From Siphonodentalium dalli (taxonomy: Eukaryota; Mollusca; Scaphopoda; Gadilida; Siphonodentaliidae): 64,000 nt of DNA. This document shows positions 56,154 through 64,000 of this stretch, one piece after another; position 1 is the stretch's first letter; each line of letters starts with the position of its first letter. The stretch lies in assembly GCA_032622095.1 (NCBI GenBank), contig CP136065.1, forward strand, positions 152,461,577-152,525,576. The letters run 5' to 3'. A model generated the notes under the pieces. It made no database searches, had not been told where the DNA came from, and was given only the letters and a program-made list of their open reading frames with translations. A program made the translations under genes and the position numbers.

Positions 56154-57590
56154 ATGGCATTAGCAAGTGTTATTGAAACATGCCAGTGGATAAATGAACA
56201 TAAATTAGACACAATGGAAGTCCACGAAAAAATGATTGAGGTGCAGTGGGAGCTTATAAATGAGATGGATGTTAATCAGGCATGGAATTTTATAAAAGAG
56301 AACATAAGAAACGTAACAGAAGAAGTGACGCCCAAAAGAAAGATCAAGAATAAAACCAAAAAGAAAATATGGATGACAAAAGAGGCGTTATCATCTGTTA
56401 AAGAGAAACAGAAAATATGGAAGAAATACAAATCGGAAGATAACTACAAAAAGTATTTAACTTCAAGAAATAAGACAACCAAATTATGCCGACAAGCCCA
56501 CAAGAACTATGAGAAAAAACTTGTTCAAAACTTCAAATCGGACCAAAAATCATTCTGGTCATACGTCAGACAGAAGACAAAAGTTAAAACCGGGATAGCA
56601 AATCTTGAAAATGAAACTGGAGAAACAATAAGTGAAAACCAGGAGAAAGCATAAATCCTAAACGCATTTTTTGCCAGTGTGTACACCATAGAAGACGAAT
56701 CGGCGCCTGAGATGGATGGCGAAGAATTCAACATTGAGCTCAGCGAAATTGAAGTGACCCCTAACTTAGTTGAGAAAAAGCTACTCAAGTTGGATTCATA
56801 TAAATCCCCAGGCGAGGACAATATTCACCCAGCAATATTGAGGCATGCAGCAACATCACTCAGTACCCCCCGCAGCACACTATTCAACAAAACCCTAAGG
56901 GAAGGAAAAATACCTGAGGACTGGAAAAATGCAACAGTTGTACCCATTTTCAAGAAGGGAAAAAAAAGCAACCCTGGGAATTACAGACCAGTTAGCCTGA
57001 CCAGCATTATCTGTAAAGTTATGGAGAGGATCATTAGGGATGAAGTGGTTAAGCATATGGACTCCAATGACTTATTCAATGAAGAACAGCATGGGTTTCG
57101 AGCTAAAAGATCATGTGTAACACAGCTACTTGAAGTACAAGATGACTGGTTCAGAGCACTTGAGGATGAAAACAATATAGATGAAATATACCTTGACTTC
57201 AGGAAAGCCTTCGACACAGTGCCACATGGAAGGCTAATGAAAAAGTTATCATTCTACGGAATTAAAGGAGAGGTTTACAGCTGGATTAAGGATTTTTTAT
57301 CAGGAAGGAAGCAGGCAGTCAGAGTATCTGACAAATATTCATCGCAGAAAAAAGTAACTAGTGGCATCCCTCAAGGCTCAGTTCTAGGACCGATATTGTT
57401 TTTAATCTTCATCAATGACATCACCAATAATGTGAAGAGCAATGTCAAGATTTTTGCCGATGACACCAAACTGTATAGAAATGTCAATAACCAAGAAGAT
57501 GCAGAAGATTTACAGCGAGACCTTGACCAGCTATCTGACTGGTCCGACACATGGAAGGCTAATGAAAAAGTTATCGTTCTACGAAATTAA
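56154..57590 (+). pseudogene. CR1/L2-like LINE ORF2, first part (linker and reverse transcriptase)
   Basis: Codons from 56154 give a linker rich in Lys and Trp (Ile-Trp-Lys-Lys-Tyr-Lys; Phe-Trp-Ser-Tyr-Val). An in-frame TAA at 56652-56654 interrupts what should be Ala-x-Ile-Leu-Asn-Ala-Phe-Phe-Ala-Ser-Val. After it the reverse transcriptase is intact: Ser-Pro-Gly-Glu-Asp-Asn-Ile-His-Pro, Asn-Tyr-Arg-Pro-Val-Ser-Leu-Thr, motif A Leu-Asp-Phe-Arg-Lys-Ala-Phe-Asp-Thr-Val, motif B' Gly-Ile-Pro-Gln-Gly-Ser-Val-Leu-Gly-Pro and motif C Phe-Ala-Asp-Asp-Thr-Lys-Leu-Tyr. These match the Jockey/CR1/L2 group. The frame then hits the 325-bp duplication and stops at 57590. The apurinic-type endonuclease is absent, a 5' truncation. 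Confidence 0.88.
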
Positions 57591-57873
57591 AGGAGAGGTT
57601 TACAGCTGGATTAAGGATTTTTTATCAGGAAGGAAGCAGGCAGTCAGAGTATCTGACAAATATTCATCGCAGAAAAAAGTAACTAGTGGCATCCCTCAAG
57701 GCTCAGTTCTAGGACCGATATTGTTTTTAATCTTCATCAATGACATCACCAATAATGTGAAGAGCAATGTCAAGATTTTTGCAGATGACACCAAACTGTA
57801 TAGAAATGTCACTAACCAAGAAGATGCAGAAGATTTACAGCGAGACCTTGACCAGCTATCTGACTGGTCCGAC
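57224..57873 (+). repeat. 325-bp tandem duplication inside the LINE reverse transcriptase
   Basis: ACATGGAAGGCTAATGAAAA at 57224 recurs at 57549, and the two 325-bp blocks are nearly identical. Each carries motif B' and the Phe-Ala-Asp-Asp box. As 325 is not a multiple of three, the second block is shifted by one base and the ORF is broken. The few differences include GGAATT versus GAAATT and AATAAC versus ACTAAC. Confidence 0.9.
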
Positions 57874-58674
57874 AAATGGTTATTGAGATTTAACGCAGCA
57901 AAATGCAAAGTGATGCATATAGGGAAAAGCAACACGGGACAAAAATACAACATCACAGAGAATGAGTCACATTATGAAATAGAGGAAACCACGGAAGAAA
58001 ATGACATAGGAGTCATCTTTAACAACAACATGAAATTCTCAACACATATTGCAAAGAGCGTCCAAAGAGCCAATCAAAGAATAGGTATAATAAACAGAAC
58101 TTTCAGCTACATCGATGAAGAGATGCTAAAAATCCTATACAAATCTTTTGTTCGACCAGTATTAGAATACGGATCATCCATTTGGAACCCACACTATAAG
58201 AAATACAAAACCATGATAGAAAGCGTACAGAGACGAGCAACGAGAATAGTCACAAGCTTGAGGGGCACGCAGTACGAAGAAAGGATAAGGAAACTAGGCA
58301 TTCCAACACTAGAGTACAGGATAGAACGATGTGACATGATCCAAATTTTCAAGATAATAGAAGGATATGATGAAGCTGATCTACCAATGATAATGGATAA
58401 AGAGAGTCGAACAAGAGGGCACAGTAAAAAATTAAGAAAGGAACTATTCACTAGTACAAGGACAAGCAACAATTTTGTGGCGAGAAATATAAATTCATGG
58501 AACGGTCTAACGGATATATGCGTCTCGGCAAATACGATCAATGAATTTAAATCAATTCTTAATGACCAATGGAGAGACAAAGAAAATAAATTCCACTACG
58601 ATTTCAATGACATGCGCAACACAAATTTGAAATCAAGGACTAACGTATTAGCCACAACAAGCGAAAGCTTATAA
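57549..58674 (+). pseudogene. CR1/L2-like LINE ORF2, second part to stop codon
   Basis: In the second frame the reverse transcriptase C-terminal half continues to the natural end: Trp-Leu-Leu-Arg-Phe-Asn-Ala-Ala-Lys-Cys-Lys-Val-Met-His, Gly-Val-Ile-Phe-Asn-Asn-Asn-Met-Lys-Phe, Leu-Tyr-Lys-Ser-Phe-Val-Arg-Pro-Val-Leu-Glu-Tyr-Gly and Trp-Asn-Pro. It finishes at TAA 58672-58674. This is the usual thumb and C-terminal region of CR1/L2-type ORF2. Save for the duplication and one nonsense codon the copy looks young. Just after the stop, ACAGGTAAAT occurs twice, resembling the short-repeat 3' tail of CR1-like elements. Confidence 0.88.
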
Positions 58675-58706
58675 GGCTCAATAATACAGGTAAATACAGG
58701 TAAATG
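58675..58706 (+). repeat. Short-repeat 3' tail of the LINE
   Basis: Two tandem copies of ATACAGGTAA follow the ORF2 stop by about 10 bases. CR1-like LINEs end in such short repeats rather than poly(A). Confidence 0.5.
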
Positions 58707-58858
58707 ACGCTTGAAAACAAAGCGAAAATTCCCGGTACGCGACCGCCATCTTGGATTTTTTCCATCTTATGTGTGAATCTTCTTCGTAATCCGGATATAT
58801 ACTGGATTATCACATCGAAAAGTAAGATATACATACAGTTATATAATTACCAGTTGTC

Positions 58859-59859
58859 ATGGGACGCAGACGCAAAGTTATTGCCGCCAGAAATAAGGAA
58901 CTTGTTGATCAATTTGAAACAACTGATACTTCTGATGAAAGTATGCAGAGAACGCCAAAGCAACAATTAACATTAGATAAGTTCGTGAAGTTGAATGGCA
59001 CGGAAACTGCACAATCGTTAACAACGCCAATGTCAGCACACATGACTGTCCAAATGCAAATCCAAACATTAATCAGTCGCATTGACAATCTCAGCGACTC
59101 AACGGAAGAAAATTTCACAAAACTCACAACAACACACGAATCCCACTTCGAAAATAACGTCAAGAAGCTTATTAGACCGCATTGATAGAATGGAGTCACG
59201 TGTCAACACTCTATAGAAAGAAAATCAGGGAATGTCACGAGCGATGGATGATCTTTTGGGCTGGAACCATAAACTTGAAACCGAAAATCAAAATCAGTGG
59301 TATAAAATTAATGAACTAGAGCAGCAAAGTCGCAAGGAGTATTCGTATCAAGGGAATTGCTGAAAGTGATATGGAGACTGTAGACGACGCAGCACAGAAA
59401 GTTATAACAGAATTAAACAGTGTGCTTCAAATAAATCTCACAGTAGAAGACATATCAATAGCGCACCGTCTAGGATCCCCTTCGAAGCCAAATAAACCAA
59501 AGGACGAAAAACGATAAGAAAATTCCAACACCAGTCGATCATTACTGAGAGAATTAATTGTGAAATTCACTTCTCGGAGGGCTAAGTTAAATGTCACATC
59601 AGGGAAAAAGCAAAATAAAAATCAGTTGAAAACATCCCGTCTGTTCATTTATGATGACATCCCCCAATTCAACCAATACTTGCTAAGTAAAGCATACAAA
59701 TCGCCAGGAATCCAATCATCGTGGATGTCGAACGCGAAATTGTTTGTAAAAACTTCCTCAGGACAAATAATCCATTTTCGAACGGAGGAACACCTGAACA
59801 ATATAATTGAACTACACAAGAACCAACGATCGCCACAGATGACTGAGATGGGACGCTAA
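58859..59859 (+). pseudogene. L1/Tx1-type LINE ORF1, multiply frameshifted
   Basis: It starts ATGGGACGCAGACGCAAAGT with a basic N-terminus. It passes Gln-Leu-Thr-Leu-Asp-Lys-Phe and then a coiled-coil-like region (Leu-Ile-Ser-Arg-Ile-Asp-Asn-Leu, Leu-Leu-Asp-Arg-Ile-Asp-Arg-Met-Glu-Ser-Arg-Val). After a shift near 59160, a TAG at about 59213 and further shifts near 59345 and 59515, the pieces Ile-Arg-Ile-Lys-Gly-Ile-Ala-Glu and Asp-Ile-Ser-Ile-Ala-His-Arg-Leu-Gly match the RNA-binding domain of L1-type ORF1 proteins. The final piece (59560-59859) corresponds to their C-terminal domain. It binds element RNA in intact relatives. This copy is dead. It may belong to the same family as the fragment at 47474. 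Confidence 0.72.
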
Positions 59860-60643
59860 AATGCGAAAAAGCTCACAAGAAAGGAGGTCAATATAAGCTG
59901 GACACTGATATAGATTAGCATGAACATTAATTATACACAATGCTGTGTTTCTCCTGGAAAAAAACACATTTACTGTGACAGCTCACTATTGACACAGTTA
60001 CCCATATAATGTCAATTATCAATGTACATATTGAGTGATTTTTGTTTAGCCACAGTGTGTCTCAATCATTTAGCGTATTGTATATATCGGCTGCTAAAAC
60101 AAATTCCGTGTTGAAAAGCGGTCACCTCCGATTACCACAATGCTCACTTCAAATTGTAAGCGCATACAACACATAGTTCACAATGAGCTGCTGACCATTA
60201 CGTACTAAATTACTGACGCCATAATAACGGTGAAGAAAACATTTTTCTTTTCAAATATCAGAGGAATGATAATCAACTTCCAAGATAACTTCTATGGCTA
60301 TATAATATTTCAGCAGATTCACATTTCAAATGAAAACACTCTGATGTTATTGCTTAATGCTCCAAGCTCCTTTTAAAAATCTATATATGCAATTCATTAG
60401 TAAGATATATTTATAAATTGCCTTATGGAATATACCTCCATAATTGCTTTTTCGCCCAAAGAACCGCCCACGCATATATCAGATTAGACCCAGTAAATAT
60501 GTATACACTTTAAAGATAACAGCAGTGTAATGCCTATACAAGTTGAGCCATACGCATGTGAGGTGATACAGACAAAGTGTACATATATTTGATATATATA
60601 ATATATGTGTATGTATGTGTTTGTGTTGTATATATATGTATAC
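59860..60643. other. Unassigned AT-rich sequence
   Basis: No supported gene. No ORF2 follows the ORF1 remnant, so the element is 3'-truncated or deleted here. A (TG/TA)-rich run lies at 60575-60645. Confidence 0.4.
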
Positions 60644-60644
60644 T

Positions 60645-60798
60645 AGCAGGTGGACCCGACTTCGTCCGGGCTGTTTCCCCTCTGCTTTTCTGCGAATTGT
60701 GCGATTTGACCTTGAATTGTCCATTTTGAATGTCAAGGTCAGGTGGGGTCACGATTTGACCCGTCCAAAACACTGCCCGGACAAAAGTACCCGACAAA
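60645..60798. mobile_element. RTE/SINE-type fragment, single unit
   Basis: AGCAGGTGGACCCGACTTCG, GATTTGACCTTGAATTG and GATTTGACCCGTCCAAAACA match the block at 26027-26465. It ends abruptly in CCCGACAAAG, where the 240-bp direct repeat starts. Confidence 0.6.
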
Positions 60799-60800
60799 GT

Positions 60801-61040
60801 ACAAAAGTGTCCAGTATAATAATGAAAAATATTCAAAAAAGGGCCATAACTCCTTCAAAAACCATTGGGCCGAATTCCGGATACCATTATTTTTAGTAAA
60901 CCTTATATGCCTACATTCGCTAGAGATTTCGCGTTCTTACTGCGATTAGTTTCTGAGTATTTCCAAATAAACGGAAAACGACCCTAATAGAAAAACAATA
61001 TACTTCCTTGGTTAGTTACACCATGGAAGTATAATAATAG
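60801..61040 (+). repeat. 240-bp direct repeat, left copy
   Basis: ACAAAAGTGTCCAGTATAAT to CATGGAAGTATAATAATAGG. Nearly identical to 62523-62758. It contains AAGGGCCATAACTCCTTC. Confidence 0.8.
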
Positions 61041-61189
61041 GGAAAATCATGATCTGAAAGAATCGCATTTTTGGGACGGAAATACGAAGTATGTTGATTA
61101 TATGTTGTTCTTAATATGTGTGTGTTTATGTTATGTCTTTGTAAGTGATGCCACCCCTACCTCGAAATTGGGTGACGGGTTTGGGAAAT

Positions 61190-62000
61190 TGTCAAACCCG
61201 GCCCAAAATGCGAAGTTTGAGGGCCCGTTACTCAGTTATTTTCCAATGGATTTTAAAATTGTTTTCAGTATTGTGATCAGCTCCTCACATAGAGTGTTTG
61301 TTTTAAATTTTGTCTGATTCGGAGTGGGATAACATTTTGGTTATTGGAAAGAATACGGGTCCAGATTCAAATTTTGAGGGCCCAAATCTCGGCCATTTTT
61401 TAACGGATTTACGATCTGTTTTCAGTTTTGTGATCAATGTATATGGTAGATGTTATATTCCAAGTTTCATATAATTTGGAGACGAAATAAATTTTGGTAC
61501 CCCGGACCGCACATCCCCTGATCCACAACACTGAACCGACACTGGCAAAATTTGGCACACCCCGTGCTCTCTTCAGACCGCACGCACTGGGATATCAGAT
61601 GACATCCTAAGTTCGACATCTTCGGAGGAGATGTGGTCACAAGCACGTGGGCCCAAATTTGCATAGTTTGAAGGACCGCAACTCCGTCACTTTTCAATGG
61701 ATTTTCGAAATTGTTTCAGTTTCTAGATCGGTTGGCGGTGTAGATGTTACATTCCAAGTTTCATCTGATTCGGAGAAGAATAAAAAATTGGTACCCCGGA
61801 CCGCCCTCCCCTGATCCACAACACTGAACGGACACTGGCAAAATTTGGCACACCGCGTGCTCTCTTCAGCCCGCACGCATTGGCGTATCAGATGACATCC
61901 AAATTTTGACATCTGAGGAGGAGATGTGGTCACAAGCACATGGGACCAAATTGCAAACTTTGAGGGCCCGTAACTCTTGCATTTCTTCTCGGATTTCAAA
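61190..62000 (+). repeat. Tandem units of about 295 bp
   Basis: Units beginning TTTGAGGGCCCNNNNCTC at 61372, 61668 and about 61960 contain CCAAGTTTCAT, TTTGGTACCCCGGACCGC, ACTGGCAAAATTTGGCACAC and GAGGAGATGTGGTCACAAGC. A partial unit lies before them from 61205. Diverged. Confidence 0.7.
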
Positions 62001-62522
62001 AATCCTTTCCGGTATGGGTTTGTTTTCGTTCAGGGAATCCACATACTTAAATAGATCAATGTCAATCAAAACTTTTTTTTCCGAAAATTTTTCCCCCACA
62101 CCAGCGTCAGAATATATGTCCGACCCTGTCCAATTTTCGTTCTCAGACTAAACTGACAACGGTCAACACGACTATGAAATCCAAATGCAGTTATCTGGAA
62201 TGATACGAGAGTACAGCATAGTAAATCAAATAGAGGTTTGCCTATTTATGGGCGGTAACTCCTCAGGGAAAGCGCGGACACAAGTTTTGATGCCCGTGGG
62301 CAGTAGGGCATATCGGAGTGTGCATATGGTCCAATTTTCGATGCTCTGCTCCTTATAATTTCCTAGATAATAAAATGACATTTTTTCATATAAAGGGAGG
62401 TAACTCCGCGGGGAAAACGCGGACAATATTCTTTATGCTACTAAGGTTTACAACTCTTTGGCCCCAACATACGTACCAAGATTTAGTGTGCTACTCCTTG
62501 TACTTTTCGAGTAATAGTGATT

Positions 62523-62758
62523 ACAAAAGTGTCCAGTATAATAATGAAAAATATTCAAAAAAGGGCCATAACTCCTTCAAAAACCATTGGGCCGAATTCC
62601 GGATACCATTATTTTTAGTAAACCTTATATGCCTACATTCGCTAGAGATTTCGCGTTCTTACTGCGATTAGTTTCTGAGTATTTCCAAATAAACGGAAAA
62701 CGACCCCCATAGAAAAACAATATACTTCCTTGGTTACACCATGGAAGTATAATTATAG
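62523..62758 (+). repeat. 240-bp direct repeat, right copy
   Basis: Matches 60801-61040 save for a 4-bp loss in CTTGGTTAGTTACACC and a few substitutions. The copies are 1.72 kb apart, bounding the 295-bp tandem units. Confidence 0.8.
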
Positions 62759-64000
62759 GTATATAGTCTGGTCGATAAACTAAAATTTTAGGGTCAACCT
62801 AGAAAAAATTTGGACTAAGTTGGTTTCTATTCCATTTTGAAGAGGAATATATCCTCTATAACATATCCAAAATCCGCTAATATCCGCTTTGAGCATTTTC
62901 TGTAATACAAGACGGCGTCCATGATGGCAGTTGGTATAGAAAAATCCTGAATTTCGGTGGTAGGTGTGCCAACAAATACCAAATTAGTAAGAAAATAAAA
63001 TTCACACAAACAATCCTTAGTCGTAAACCATATCGGTAGAATGTCTGTCCAAAATGGCCGCCAAAATGGACAAAATCGAATGAAATTTACAATTTGCGGA
63101 AATTGAATAGCTGGTTATACAAGAACGAACAGGCCGTCGAATTATACGAGGAAGAATTATTTCAGAGTATAAGGGGAGCTATTAATAATAGTATGTAAGA
63201 ATTCTCTCTAATGTATCTCGCGAGAGAGCAACCGAAAGCCAGGTCTCATACAACGATTGAATGTGGACTTTTTGGGCGCCAAGAAATAGAAGAATAACGC
63301 AGTTTTATCTGTACTGTTTATCTTGAATCGTGTAATATATGTGTATTAAAACAGTTAAATGTGATCTAATAGGGATGTACTCATTGAGTAACCTTTTCTA
63401 GAAGCAGAAATATATGTAATGAAAACAGTCTCACGAATGTGACCGATAAACATTTATTTTTGAATCTACAACACACAGTCTGTCAAAATTAACTAAGTAG
63501 AACAGTATGAGAGCTATTCATATGGTACTAGGTAAAATGTGTAGATCCTGTTGCCCGTGTCTTAAAAAAGTAGTCATAGTTGCCTCCGGTCAAGTGATTA
63601 AACACGAATATTTCACTTTTATCACACAAATAATACATGGTGGTATACCATGAACGCAATTTATCAAAATACAAAGGATTACAATAGACTATCTGCAATA
63701 AATTCTCAACATAACCCAATTTGCCTACATACTCTATGGCAGAGACTGTCTTTATACCTGGAAATTATGTGCACTTAAATGCACTAAGGCCACATATACG
63801 CGAAACGTACGACCTTTCCTGCAACCGCATCGCCGCGTTTACCCATTCTCCCTAATGTTACACATATCTGCTGCATACAAAACCATAAATAGCAACATTG
63901 AGTGAATGGTAAACGCAGAACTAATAACTGTAAATGCTGATGACCTGATATTTAGCGCAAGTATGTGGGTGGCAATGGTAACATAATTTCAAACAACAAG
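62759..64000. other. Unassigned sequence at window end
   Basis: AAATGGCCGCCAAAATGG at 63052 is another YY1-like motif pair. A minus-strand frame of 63 codons (63719-63528) has protein-like composition but no recognisable family. Nothing else is supported. Confidence 0.4.

Noticed and set aside
63528-63719. Minus-strand 63-codon frame
   Set aside because: Plausible composition but no recognisable family and no clear splice borders. Too short to call.
1-64000. CRISPR arrays, bacterial operons, rRNA or tRNA genes
   Set aside because: I saw no regularly spaced repeat with unique spacers, no operon-like coding and no recognisable stable RNA gene by eye. A covariance-model scan would be needed to exclude tRNAs fully.

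Overview
This window looks like intron-rich, transposon-dense nuclear DNA from an animal, most likely a marine invertebrate. A mollusc or other lophotrochozoan is my best guess. It is AT-rich. It has no bacterial-style operons, no rRNA or tRNA that I could recognise, and almost no long open frames. The coding signal is a set of short exons with GT-AG borders. The rest is a mixture of LINE fragments, many small inverted-repeat DNA transposons, palindromes and tandem repeats. The clade guess is inference: it rests on an extracellular cadherin-like protein, L1-Tx1-type and CR1/L2-type LINEs, and a recurring GGGCCATAACTC motif that I associate with mollusc genomes.

1-30.2 kb: six exons on the minus strand (30144-29918, 15808-15635, 15028-14892, 10143-9945, 7471-7295, 1700-1557) join with matching intron phases. 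Together they give about 350 residues of an extracellular protein with cadherin-type repeats. Both ends run beyond what I can follow. The introns, up to 14 kb, are filled with mobile elements: a piggyBac-like element with TTAA ends holding two 69-bp palindromes, a hAT-like element with a perfect 8-bp target duplication, a four-copy TTAA family, several TA-flanked elements, a GGTACTC/GAGTACC palindromic array, and nested inverted duplications.

30.2-36.2 kb: satellite-like RTE/SINE repeats, then a large foldback structure. Its arms of more than 1 kb (31820-33125 and 33875-34966) are packed with ATGGCGGC (YY1-like) motifs. They enclose a short spacer with a 112-codon frame that resembles the first membrane segment of polycystins.

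36.2-47.5 kb: four head-to-tail copies of a unit of about 2.6 kb. The second copy has an internal 779-bp gain. The array abuts a 5'-truncated L1-Tx1-type reverse transcriptase pseudogene (47474-48750).

48.8-56 kb: a second copy of the repeat seen at 383-1178. Here it is split by a 1.94-kb Harbinger-like element, and the first copy serves as the empty site. Microsatellites, another TTAA element and a striking GC-rich palindromic cluster (53565-53860) follow.

56-64 kb: a CR1/L2-like LINE with a nonsense codon and a 325-bp tandem duplication inside its reverse transcriptase, a decayed L1-type ORF1 (58859-59859), and a 1.7-kb stretch bounded by 240-bp direct repeats.

No gene apart from the cadherin-like one is supported well enough to be called host coding sequence. 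Large parts hold nothing I can assign, and I list them as such.
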